Shown here piece after piece: positions 32,653 through 42,178 of a DNA stretch of 64,000 nt (position 1 is its first letter; each line of letters starts with the position of its first letter). Under the pieces are notes generated by a model. It was given only the letters and a program-made list of their open reading frames with translations, was not told the origin of the DNA and did not search any database. A program made the translations under genes and the position numbers. The stretch spans positions 17,504,255 through 17,568,254 of the forward strand of contig JABACO010000001.1 of assembly GCA_013339895.1 (NCBI GenBank). The letters are read 5' to 3'. This DNA is from Ephydatia muelleri. Its lineage: Eukaryota > Porifera > Demospongiae > Spongillida > Spongillidae.

Positions 32653-33163
32653 TTAGACTTTTCCAGCCACGTGGCGACGCAGCTTGGGCACGTTCTTCAC
32701 TGCAGTCTTGAAGTTCTGCCACGCCCCTTTCTTCATCCTGAAGTACACCACCAGAGACACCGTGACGACGGTCGCCAGGACGACGATCACCACGAGCACG
32801 GTCGCCACGGAGATGATGGCCGTCTTGGAGGAGGCGGCCACGAACATGCCTCCGCTGTTGGTCTGGGCCGAGGCCATTCCGTTGGCGACGGCGGTATCCA
32901 GGGCTTGGTAGACCCATCCAGAGGCCTCATTGGCACGGTACACCTGAACGTTGGGACCAATTCCTGAGAGCGCCAGCTGGACCGTGGCAGAGCCTTGGAC
33001 ATCGGGGAACTGCTGTGGCCCCACCCACGTGAACGCGCTGACGGTGTAGTCCGGGGTGTTGGGGGAGTTGGTGATGGCCTGGGCACCCGAGGCGTTCTGG
33101 AAGACTTCGACCTGCACGGTCACGGGGCTTGTGAGGGCGGCCGGAGGGAAGGAGATCATGTTG
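32653..33163 (-). CDS. DD3-3-like membrane protein, last exon
   Basis: The exon starts after an acceptor CCACACAG and ends at TAA (32653-32655). It encodes an extracellular region (NMISFPPAALTSPVTVQVEV, then FTWVGPQQFPDVQGSATVQL, then VYRANEASGWVYQ), a single transmembrane helix (TAIISVATVLVVIVVLATV, extended by VTVSLVVYF), and a short basic tail (RMKKGAW ... KLRRHVAGKV). The splice phase joins it to the exon at 33288-33494. A type I single-pass protein with this C-terminal layout fits the DD3-3 family described first in Dictyostelium and found in several invertebrates. Molecular function of the family is not known to me. Confidence 0.75.
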
Positions 33164-33287
33164 CTGTGTGGAGGTGTGGGTGTGGGTGTGTGTGCGTGTA
33201 TGGAAACAAATAGAATGTGATGACACGCTGCATACATCAATACAGTCCCCAGACCACCACCACCACCACCATCACCGCCACGCTCAC

Positions 33288-33494
33288 CTGCTCACGGTCA
33301 CGAAACCTCCGAGGGCTCCCACCCTGGCGTTGCTGTAAGGATTGGACTGGACGATGATCTTGCTCTTCTGGTCTCTGTTGCTGAAGTTGTTGTTCCTCGT
33401 GCATAGGTAGTAGTAGGTACCCACCTGAGTCACCAGCTTGGGGCCCAGGTCAAAGTACGTGCCTGCGTCGTCCAGTTCCGACATCTCTCCACCT
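33288..33494 (-). CDS. DD3-3-like membrane protein, penultimate exon
   Basis: A 207-bp exon (donor AG/GTGAGC) encodes DDAGTYFDLGPKLVTQVGTY and YYLCTRNNNFSNRDQKSKI. The YYLCTRNNNFSNRDQK stretch is the recognisable DD3-3 signature, in a cupredoxin-like or beta-sandwich context. The exon ends in phase 2 and joins cleanly to the last exon (...GFVTVSS NMISF). Earlier exons were not found in the window between here and 36 kb, where CT- and GA-rich repeats dominate, so the gene is incomplete in this reading. Confidence 0.75.
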
Positions 33495-33574
33495 CTTTGC
33501 ACTGGGAATGGTGAATGGGTGAGAGGTTTCCGTTAAATGATTGTTTGCGTGTATGCGTTTGTGTGTGTGTGGTT

Positions 33575-33835
33575 AACCTTCCTCCCTCCCCTCCTCCTCC
33601 TCCACCCCCGTACTCCTCTCCACTTTCCTCCCTCCCCTCCTCCTCCTCCACCCCCGTCCTCCTCTCCACCTTCCTCCCTCCCCTCCTCCACTCACCCTCC
33701 TCCTCTCCACTCCCCTCCTCCACCCCCTCCTCCTTGCCACCTTCCCTCCCGACCTCTACCATCACTCCTCCTCCTCCCTCCCTCATCCTCCACCTTCCCT
33801 TCCTCCCCCTCCTCCTCCCCTCACCATTATCCAGC
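33575..33835. repeat. CT-rich polypyrimidine tract
   Basis: CCTCCTCCTCC and CCCTCC repeats with a duplicated CTCCACTTTCCTCCCTCCCC-like block. On the minus strand it is purine-rich and lies in the intron upstream of the exon at 33288-33494. Confidence 0.85.
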
Positions 33836-33999
33836 ACGGCCAGTGCCTGCCTGTCCACTAACAGCATCATTGCAATCACTACCAACATGGCTACCACCTT
33901 CAATGTCATCACTATCAACATTATTACCATGAGCACTACTACCAACATACACATCGGTATCAGGACACTTATTGTCCCTCCTATTGTTACTGTCATTCT

Positions 34000-34820
34000 C
34001 TGAATCAGTTGCAGTTCTGGTACTACCCTCTAAGTCTAAGTCTAAGCCTGTAAGTCTTAAAACATAAATCATATCACTCATAAAAGATCAATAAATAACA
34101 GTATACATTCTACTGGCTTTTTTCATCCATCCATTGCATATGCAGTGTGCATTAATTAGAGAGCAGTTTACGCATCTACTGGGTGGGCTCATTTTAACAT
34201 TTTACAGTTAGCCATCATTTTCTTCCAAATTATCTACTCTGGGCACAAGGCATTGGAAACGAGGTTTCCTCTCCTTTTTTACTTGGTGTGCTGTTGGGAG
34301 GGGAGGGAGGGAGGAAGGTAGGAGAAGAGGGTGGGAGAGGGAGGGAGGAAGAGAAGGGATGGTAGGGGAGGGAGGAGGAGAGGGAAGGAGAGGGAGGAGG
34401 AGAGGGTGGGAGAGGGAGGAGAGGGAGGGATGGAGGGAGGAGGAGAGGGTGTGAGAGGGAGGGAGCCAGTTTTCAAAACTGCATCACTGACCACACAAAT
34501 AGTAATCAATAAAGGAAAAATGAATCTGTGGATGTTTGAGTACTACATGTAGTTAATGGAAGCTCAATTAATGGAGCCAGGTGCATGAATGGTAGAGCTA
34601 CAAATGGATTGACCTACAGGAAACAGACCACAAGGGAAGCTAGCAGTGATAGCCCCATGCAGACTGCAGTGACACGTGCGTGGAAAGGTGAATGCAATAG
34701 GCTTTTGCCAACTTGGCAATTGATCCAGTTATTACAGTGTTTGCAATTGGACTCTATAGAGCTTGTAAAATGCTTTCAAATGCCAAATTTCTTATCTGAA
34801 ATTCAGCCGGAAAGTCATTA
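34000..34820. other. No gene recognised; GA-rich tract
   Basis: Contains a GGGAGGGAGGAGGAGAGGG-type purine tract at about 34294-34465. The remainder is unique AT-rich sequence without recognisable exons. Confidence 0.5.
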
Positions 34821-34823
34821 GAT

Positions 34824-34925
34824 GGTACCCAGACCCACGCCACGTGCACAGCACCGGATGGATTACATCACTTCCACATAACGATGATGTAATCCATCCA
34901 CTGCTCTAGCATGGGTCTGGGTACC
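34824..34925. mobile_element. 102-bp hairpin MITE with GGTACCCAGACCCA ends
   Basis: GGTACCCAGACCCA at the left and TGGGTCTGGGTACC at the right are perfect inverted repeats, and an inner pair (GGATGGATTACATCA / TGATGTAATCCATCC) extends the stem to a loop of about 14 bases. The CGTACCCAGACCC core is shared with the termini of the 9546-11607 element, suggesting a related miniature. A further related end (CCTGGGTACTAGACTAGA) lies at about 35616-35633. Confidence 0.8.
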
Positions 34926-34968
34926 GGAAGATAGAGGAGGTAGACCCAGCCACGCCCATACCCTCTCC

Positions 34969-35193
34969 TTGCCCATATTGCACATCTTCACATTCCATCC
35001 CCGTATCGTTGAACAGCCATTATTACCTGTGGGTGGGGTTTGGGTCACCATGGCAACCATCTTCCTCGGAGGCGTGTACGTCATGTTCAAGAGGAAGCCA
35101 TGTGTGTGCAATCTGGTGGTTTCGGCTAGGATGAAACAGTCCCATTACGTTGTCAAAGGATCTTCTCGTTTGATGTGTGTTGTGTTGAAGTAA
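34969..35193 (+). CDS. Possible short exon with membrane segment, doubtful
   Basis: A frame contains VWVTMATIFLGGVYVMFKRK, a hydrophobic stretch followed by positive charges as at the end of a single-pass protein, and ends at 35193. No upstream exon was found and no family is recognised. It may be chance. Confidence 0.15.
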   Translation: MPILHIFTFHPRIVEQPLLPVGGVWVTMATIFLGGVYVMFKRKPCVCNLVVSARMKQSHYVVKGSSRLMCVVLK

Positions 35194-35693
35194 CACAACA
35201 AAATGTGTCTTGCACTGATGTGGCCTCTAGAAGAGAGGATGTGTGTGCAATCATGTACACATATGGATGACGTAATGCATTTCTCATTGAGGAAACAAAA
35301 GTAATAAATAACACACAAACACACAATGGCACAACAGTGCAGTGATGTTCTGCTGGTACGTCATCTCCTAGTGCTCCACTGTTAGCTCTTTCTTCCCTCC
35401 CCCTTCCCTTTCCTTAAGTTTCCCTACACACCATGGACTCACCATTTCTTCGGGACGCCATGCACAAGCTCTCTATTTACGATGCTCCTCATCTGCAGTG
35501 AGCTCCATGAAAGAGTGGCTGACTCCTTTTTTCTCTTCTCCACACAAATGAAACCACCTGCAATATTTACCGGAATTGAAAATAAAAGATTCTGTGTCAG
35601 TCACAGCCCCCTGGCCTGGGTACTAGACTAGAACCCTTCTGTGCAAAATGAAGGGGCCCAAGAGCCTGATGTTATAGGTCTCTCTCCAGGGGT

Positions 35694-36014
35694 GCATACC
35701 ATGGTAGCCACAGCAAGGTGGCCAGAGTGATGACCTGCCTGAAGTGAGCAGGGTTGCATACCATGGTAGCCACAGCAAGGTGGCCAGAGTGATGACCTGC
35801 CTGAAGTGAGCAGGGGTGCATACCATGGTAGGCACAGCAAGGTGGCCAGAGTGATGACCTGCCTGAAGTGAGCAGGGTTGTATACCATGGTAGCCACAGC
35901 AAGGTGGCCAGAGTGATGACCTGCCTGAAGTGAGCAGGGGTGCATACCATGGTAGGCACAGCAAGGTGGCCAGAGTGATGACCTGCCTGAAGTGAGCAGG
36001 GTTGTATACCATGG
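35694..36014. repeat. 62-bp tandem repeat, 5 copies plus a partial
   Basis: The motif GCATACCATGGTAG recurs at 35694, 35756, 35818, 35880, 35942 and 36004, an exact 62-bp period, with copies nearly identical (GTATACC/GCATACC and TAGCC/TAGGC variants). The period is not a multiple of three, so it cannot be a simple in-frame protein repeat. It lies between the GALK2-like exon and the DD3-3-like gene. Confidence 0.97.
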
Positions 36015-36359
36015 AGAATATTCTATCTGCAAGGAATCAACCTCTACTGCCTACACATCCTTGCATTGTGTCTCCCAATTCTGCAATTGTGTGTAACAAG
36101 AACCCCCTATTTAATGCACACCCTCCTCCTTGTTAAACTCGACATGCTGTGTCTTTTCGTACTCCCGTGATGGCAAGAACTGTGGTGAGGAGATGGGTGT
36201 AGAGAAGAGGCGTGACCCAAACCAAATGCTGATGGGCTAGTGTGCAGCAATTCATAAGTGACCCCTCCCCTCCATCCAATGTCAAATTGTTGTCCGAACT
36301 CACGCGCCACTAATAAGGATGGCCCGATCTAGTAACAGATCACGTGACTGCTCATTCAC

Positions 36360-36438
36360 GAGCGCAGAGGAGCTGGAGAGTCCGGAGCTGGGCGGAATGC
36401 TCCCGTCCACCAGGAGGTCCATCCCTCGAGGGTTATCC
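36360..36438 (-). CDS. GALK2: GHMP kinase exon, N-acetylgalactosamine kinase-like
   Basis: A 79-bp minus-strand exon (acceptor GGCCACAAAG, donor CTC/GTGAAT) encodes DNPRGMDLLVDGSIPPSSG followed by LSSSSAL. G(S/N)IPxxSGLSSSSA is the ATP-binding signature of galactokinase-type GHMP kinases, and the GMDxLVDGxIPPSSGLSSSSAL form is closest to GALK2, which phosphorylates N-acetylgalactosamine. Ends in phase 0. The exons that should follow (ERYIGTEGGGMDQ region) were not found downstream, so this is one exon of a gene that is either fragmented, has diverged exons I cannot see, or is a pseudogene. Confidence 0.7.
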
Positions 36439-36519
36439 CTTTGTGGCCACACAGCAGGTAGAGAGAAACACGCTGTTGCTTGAATATCCAGAATTATTGG
36501 ACGCGATTTTCTCACGCCA

Positions 36520-37349
36520 CCAATTAGTAAACATGCATATTTTTAAAAGACTGCAATCAATTTAATAGGTCGGCGGTAAATAGTTAATTAATGCAAAGCA
36601 ATAATCGTCCTTCGTGTAGCCTCACGCACCCCACGATGCGGACGCAGTTCAGTCCAGCAGCCCACCGAGAAGTGTCAGCTCAAGAGCGGGTAAGCCGAGT
36701 TATTTAATGCTCACCACACATGATAAGCGTTAGGTGTTCACCGGTTATGGATGTACATGGGTAGAATACTACAAGCATGTATTGTAAAAGCCGCCTTCCG
36801 TCTCTATAGGAGGGCGTGACCGCCAGCAGCCGCGAGTAGCCCACAGGAGCGGTACCGGGACGAGAAGGGAGGCGATGGAGATGCCCCGCCTCCTGGGGGC
36901 GAGGAGGAGGATGGACCAAAACTTTGAAGATGGTGTGAGGGAAGGTGAGAGGAGGTGAGGGTGGTGCTTGGAATGGGGTGGGTGTTGTGTTACGACAGAG
37001 GTGGTATGGTATGAGTACCGGAGTGGTTTTTCGGGGGCAGGAGTGGAGACAGCATGGGTACTGAGGGTAGAGTGAGGGGAGGAGCCCTAAGAAAAAATTT
37101 TGCCAAAGACTTGTTCCAAATTCATGCGTAATATCTTGCCGTAAGTGTTCCAGTTTTTTCTAGAGCACTATTGAACATGCTTGTGCCATTGAATTGCTGA
37201 CATAACTCTTCTAACTTGTACACGTTGAAGAGTTTGTAAAAAGCGTTCTAATTAAGTACCACACTCCTGGGCACTTTAGCGCACGTGTTTCATTGGAGGG
37301 AATGCATTTTACAAACATGCATACACGTGTCCCTTCCCTTCAAGTCTGC

Positions 37350-37393
<44 letters not shown>

Positions 37394-37900
37394 TTTGTGT
37401 GTGTGTTGTGTGTGTGTGTGGAAGTATGAAGTGAGGGTGGACAGAGAGAAGGAATGAAGATTTCCCATGTGTGTACCTATGTTTTGATGTTATGGGAGAA
37501 GTGGGGAGGGTGGAGGTGGGGATATGTTACGAGATTACAGAGGTGTGTGTGTACATAGTGTGTTGTGTACTATGCAGGGTACATGTGATGTTGCTATGTG
37601 ATAATAATCAGAAATGTTGTGTACTGACTTGTTGCCCTGCCTTTGGAAGCCATCTTGTTTTGCTATATGCACTAATGTGTAGTGTGGTTACCATGGTTAA
37701 GTAGGACCCTTAAAATTGTATGCTCTTCAATGTGTCACATCTTTTAATACTGTGTTATTTGATGGACTGACACAGCTACCTCGTGGGATAACCAACTGCA
37801 AGTGTTGTCTCTAAATGAATAGCTGTAGTCTGATTTTTGAAGTAACTCCAGTCATGATGCTTCTATGTACATGTACATTCACGTTGTGTATAAATTAAAA
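36520..37900. other. Unresolved region upstream of the GALK2-like exon
   Basis: Two stretches with coding-like composition lie at about 36620-36690 (donor GCGG/GTAAGC on plus) and 36810-36930, but no frame gives a recognisable protein. A (GT)n run lies at about 37353-37415. The rest is AT-rich without exons. Confidence 0.35.
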
Positions 37901-37910
37901 CAAGTACGTC

Positions 37911-38257
37911 TCCTCCCGCACTCTCCCTCCCTTTCTCTTCCTCTCTCTCCTTCCCTCCCTCTATTCTACTCCCCATTCCTTCCCATCCATCCCACCTCCC
38001 TCCCATCCCTCCCTCCCATCCCTCCTCTCCCCTCCCATCCCTTCCCTCCCTCCCATCCCTCCCCTCCCTCCCATCCCTCCTCTCCCCTCCCATCCCTTCA
38101 CTCCCATCCCTCCCCTCCCTCCCTTCCATCCCTCCCTCCCCCCCTCCCTCCCATCCCTCCCTCACATCCCTCCTCACATCCCTCCCCTCCCTCCCCTCCC
38201 CTCCCCTCCCCTCCCCTCCCCTCCCCTCCCTCCCCTCCCCTCCCCTCCCCTTATCAT
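37911..38257. repeat. (CCCTCC)n polypyrimidine tract
   Basis: About 350 bp of CCCTCCCATCCCTCC-type repeats becoming pure CCCCT pentamers at 38180-38250. Confidence 0.95.
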
Positions 38258-38549
38258 CCTCTCTCTTCCCTTTAGTATGTAGACCTGGTCTAAGTGCATG
38301 ATCATGTATGTGTGTGTGTGTGTGTGTGCCACACTGATACCGAACAGCAGTTTATAAGTAGCCATGGGAACTGCACTCCCTGTATACAGTACACATGCAC
38401 ACTCAACACAAACACACACACATCAAGGCCCTCTTAAACTGCTGTGTATTGTAATTGGTGTACACCCCAGATGAACAACCTGCAAGACCTTTTTTTTTAT
38501 TGGTCTCCCCCCCCCCACCTTTTCCCCATCGAACCAGCTGCTTCTGCAG

Positions 38550-38645
38550 GGTGAGATTTTGGCCAAGTTTGTGGTCAAGAACCACAGGAAGCACCACCCC
38601 TCCCATGTCTCCATGGAGATGGAGCAGCGGCAGGCTGGGGACCAG
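38550..38645 (+). CDS. Candidate exon, unidentified gene (1)
   Basis: After acceptor GCTTCTGCAG a 96-bp phase-0 exon encodes GEILAKFVVKNHRKHHPS and HVSMEMEQRQAGDQ, ending at CAG/GTGCTT. Composition and codon use look like real protein. It is followed by a long GT-rich intron and a second exon at 39104. The product is not recognised. Confidence 0.45.
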
Positions 38646-38671
38646 GTGCTTGGTGGAGCCCCTCTCCCAGG

Positions 38672-38935
38672 AACTGTGTGTGTGTGTGTGTGCGTATGTG
38701 TGTGTGCATGTGTGTGTGTGCATGTGTGTGTGCATGTGTATGTGTGTGTGTGCGTGTGTGTGTATGTGTGTGTGTGCGTGCATGTGTGTGTGTATGTGTG
38801 CGTGCATGTGTGTGTGTATGTGTGTATGTGTGTGTGTGTGTGCGTGCATGTGTGTGTGTATGTGTGCATGTGTGTGTGCGCGCGTGTGTGTGTGTGCGTG
38901 CGCGCGTGTGTATGTGTGTGTGTGTGGGTGACATG
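38672..38935. repeat. (GT)n / GTGTGCATGTGT tract
   Basis: About 260 bp of GT repeats with periodic CA, GC and TA interruptions (TGTGTGCATG, TGTGCGTGCATG). Intronic between the two candidate exons. Confidence 0.95.
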
Positions 38936-39103
38936 TTAAAACTTCTATGCATACAGTGTATGTGTGTACAGATAACTGCCTGCTACATGTATTGATGGTC
39001 TTGTGTGAGTGCTTTTAAGATTCAGTACACATGTGTTGGCCATTAGCCTTACCTGATGTGATATTGGCCATCATCCTTACCTTATGTTATGCCACCTCCA
39101 TAG

Positions 39104-39248
39104 GCCTTTGCCCACTACCTGGCCTACAGACGTGACAACAATGAGAATTCTGAAGCAGCTGGCCACGGAGCAGATCAACTTCAACATGAATGGCTACGGG
39201 GTGGAGCAGGATGTGATAGAGGTGTCCGAGGACGAGTTCACGGAGAGG
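39104..39248 (+). CDS. Candidate exon, unidentified gene (2), probable frame change
   Basis: After acceptor CCTCCATAG the phase-0 frame reads AFAHYLAYRRDNN; one base over, the frame reads MRILKQLATEQINFNMNGY and GVEQDVIEVSEDEFTER, which looks more protein-like and ends at a GTACGA donor. Joining both would need a one-base change near 39140, suggesting a frameshift in the gene or an assembly error. Family not recognised. Confidence 0.45.
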
Positions 39249-39309
39249 GTACGAGGGGGAGGAGCTACACCGCTGACACTGCCACCGCGTTGTCACGGAG
39301 ACAAGTGAC

Positions 39310-40275
39310 CTGCCCAGCAGTGGCCCCACAACCCGGCCACTCAAATAATAGGAATCATCTCTTTGACTGTGCTGGACAGGGGTGTGCAGCGTACGTGCCA
39401 CTGGACTTGACGCCAGCACTGGCCAGACCAAGCGCCCGAATCAAGTCCAAGATTTGGGGGCACATGAGTTGTGTATGGATATAATAGCGAGGTGCTTGTG
39501 ATTGGAGATTATTATATATTTTTTAAAGATTTAGGATCCCACGTGATAGGGACTGAACGGCGTACCCCAGAAGCTAGCAAGAGGGTTTGTTATCGTTGGT
39601 TATATTCTCAGCGTGATCAGGTGTTAGGCATTCCAGTAGTTTCCTCCTGCATGGCTCCCCCAAGCATTACCGCTATCGGGGAAGGGGTGCTTATCGTGGC
39701 TCGAGCCCCTGCTGGCCTGACGCACGCGCGAGCCAGGGGGACAGCCCAGCCAAACTCCGATGCAGGGGGTGTCCTGCTATTCGTCAACCCACGAGAGGCC
39801 AACAAGAGACTGTAACTCGCTGAGCCGGCAGACATTCCAATCTCCTCAGCTGTCCAGGGTTGCCAGCAAATTGCCGCAGGCCTTGCTATGACTTGGTAGT
39901 CGATAAGGTAACTTTGTCACGCTCGCAGGATGTGGGCGTGTCCCAAGAACACCACCTCGTTGTAGGGCGCTGCTTGTCTGGAGTCAGTGGCAAGCTAGGG
40001 AATGATGGCGATATACACGGTCGTTCAGGACCGGCCAGCTCATGCAAGGCCTCGAAGCACACCGGCCCAGTGAGAGCCGTAGCGATCTCCGTGGTAATAC
40101 GTTATATTAGGCCCCATCTACTCAATACCTTGAGGGCGGGTGCGAGGTAGACTAGGTAATGAAGCCTCGCCGACGAGGGAGGGACGTTTACAGTGTACAC
40201 GCCTTCTCGTCCATAGTCCTAAGTAGTCTAGCCATCAACCATCAGTCGGGTCCCCTGATGACTAACCACAGACCG
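39310..40275. other. No gene recognised
   Basis: GC-richer than its surroundings (CACGCGCGAGCC, GACCGGCCAGC) and different from the host pattern. A short SKHTGPVRAV stretch near 40060 recalls SEC31-type WD repeats, but the rest does not match. It may be the decayed body or flank of the hAT copy that follows. Confidence 0.35.
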
Positions 40276-40278
40276 TCG

Positions 40279-40295
40279 CAGGCCCGGCGCACTCA
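40279..40295. repeat. Possible terminus of second hAT copy
   Basis: CAGGCCCGGCGCAC resembles the CAGGGCCGGCGCC terminus of the 16-18.9 kb hAT element and lies downstream of the minus-strand transposase relic, where its 3' end is expected. No partner end or target duplication was found. Confidence 0.3.
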
Positions 40296-40538
40296 GTCCA
40301 AAGTTGGTGCGGCCAATTATTAAATATAATTATGGGCGTGGCCCTCGTGCAAAGAAAAAAAAAACGCGTGGACATGTAAGTTTTCTATCACCAGCATGCC
40401 CGGACAGCCGACCCGGCCCGTGTAGACGAAATACATATCTTTATACAAAAAAAAATAAAATGCAAGAACAGAATCATATATAAATACAAATAAACTTATC
40501 AAAATTCAAGCGTTGTAACTATTAGAGGACGTTGGGTA

Positions 40539-41366
40539 TCAATTGCCAAATACCTTTGTCCTATGCTGCGAACTGCTAACAAATTCATCTGCAATATTCT
40601 CTAGCTTGATGGTGTCTGTGAGAGCTTTGTGAACGTGTAACACCATTAGGTGATTTAACCTAACCTGGCTCATTGTGCTGCGTAGATAGCTTTTAATCCT
40701 GCGGAGCGCGCTAAACGTGCGCTCAGAAGTTGCATTTGTAGCAGGCATTACTAGAATTAGCTTCATTACTGTGCAAACTTCAGACAGAAGTTGTTTTTGA
40801 GCTGCTGATAAAGTGGAAGTGTACTTTATTATGTCCACAATTGTCGGCGGGGTTTGAAGAAATTTAGAAAATTCCGTGCAAAAAATTGACAATTGGGAGC
40901 GTAATAGCTCTGGATGGAGGTCATCTTTATAAAATGTGCAGACAAACTCAAAATCTTCCTGGAAATCCTTCCTTTGTGATGCTTTTAGCAGCAAGTTCTG
41001 TAGGTGACAATATACAAGGTACCCAGGCTGATAGAACCTATCTTTGATACAACCAACGGCAAGGTCCAATGCTTCATAATACTCCTGACGATGATAGGTT
41101 TTAGGTTCAGAGTGATACTCATGCTCCCCAATTCCATCATCGAACCTGCTTGGTATCCTTCTTTTTCGAGGGAGTTCAGGCTGTTCAACTTTAAAAGCTT
41201 CTGCACTATTAATGACCTTTTCCCAAAACAAATCAAATGCTTCTTCATTACGAAGAGTTTGAAGAGTGCGCACCACCATGGCAAAAAATGGCCCGTGGTT
41301 ATGTTGGAAACTCCATATCGTTAAAAACTTAGCAAAGACCAATATATCGCAAGCAATGACACGCAT
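40539..41366 (-). pseudogene. hAT transposase C-terminal half (TTF/ZMYM-like group)
   Basis: A 275-codon minus-strand frame without internal stops contains TLQTLRNEEAFDLFWEKV, ELPRKRRIPSRFDDG, YYEALDLAVGCIKDRFYQPG, and the dimerisation motif MPATNATSERTFSALRRIK followed by SYLRSTMSQVRLNHLMVL. Upstream sequence holds neither the TTF zinc finger nor the catalytic region, so the copy is 5'-truncated. The surviving part is much better preserved than the copy at 16273-18310, which suggests more recent decay or a host-retained fragment. Confidence 0.9.
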
Positions 41367-41631
41367 GCACGGTTTACGAATTTCGTTGTGTACTCTGCTA
41401 ATTAATTAATTATTTTGTAATGAGTAAACTGTAACAATGCAATGCACTAATACGTAATATAATCACAAGTCTCTACATATCATACAACACTGAGTCACAT
41501 ACTACAACAGATGGACAGTCTAGGATGTGAGGTTGGAGGTGTGTCATGTGCAGAAGGCTCAGATCTATGCAGGGAGGAAAAGAGAAGAGAGAAGGAAATA
41601 AACAACAAGACCTTTCAGAGCAGTAGCTTTT

Positions 41632-41990
41632 CTAAGACCCTAAGAGTGCCCACTTGCCCAAATAGTAACCAAGCGCACTGACCTCACATACTTTGTACAT
41701 TGCTGCAAGATCATTTGCTTGTCTCTCTTTGCCTGCAGCACGAAGAGCTAATAGCAGACTTTGGAGAGATGGAGGAGTGTGGATGGGTGGAGCCCAGTCT
41801 AACCATCTCATTAACATGGCCTCATAATAGTCCTCATCCCCATTCCTTCCAGGTTCACAAACAATAGTGTCCAGTTCAATCATAGTAAAACCAAGCTTCC
41901 TGCCGATCGCTCGCCATTTATCACTAGCAGTTTCAGAGATCCGAAATATTTCAGTATGATCATGCTCGTTCAAGCTTGCTGCAATGCCAT
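41632..41990 (-). CDS. Roco protein, last exon with Death domain
   Basis: Starts after acceptor TTTTATAG in phase 1, matching the end of the ROC-COR exon, and ends at TAG. It encodes a Death-fold domain: KWRAIGRKLGFTMIELDTIV, DEDYYEAMLMRWLDWAP and SLQSLLLALRAAGKERQANDL carry the conserved tryptophan-rich helices 1-2 and 5-6 pattern. Death domains mediate homotypic assembly in apoptosis and innate immune signalling. A C-terminal Death domain on an ankyrin-ROC-COR protein is a combination known in sponges and other invertebrates. Confidence 0.85.
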
Positions 41991-42178
41991 CTATAAAAGA
42001 ATTAGTCATATTGAAACACTGGCCAATGATTATATAAACACACTGGTTGGTTATACCAGTACATGCTTCTCTGCTTATAAATGACAACTGCTCACAGCAT
42101 TATAAACATACTAATGTTGAAATGCAACATTCCACATAGTTCACAAATGCATGCAGAGCATGTCACACTGGTTGGTAC

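Noticed and set aside
35623..36032. Repeated hydrophobic peptide (CSLQAGHHSGHLAV type) encoded by the 62-bp repeat
   Set aside because: A 62-bp period shifts frame at each copy, so the same peptide appears in three overlapping frames; better explained as DNA-level tandem repeat.
38403..38952. Cysteine/valine- and histidine/threonine-rich frames
   Set aside because: Products of GT/CA microsatellites.
40020..40150. Possible SEC31 WD-repeat fragment (KHTGPVRAV)
   Set aside because: Only about nine residues match and the surrounding translation does not resemble SEC31 on either side; likely chance.
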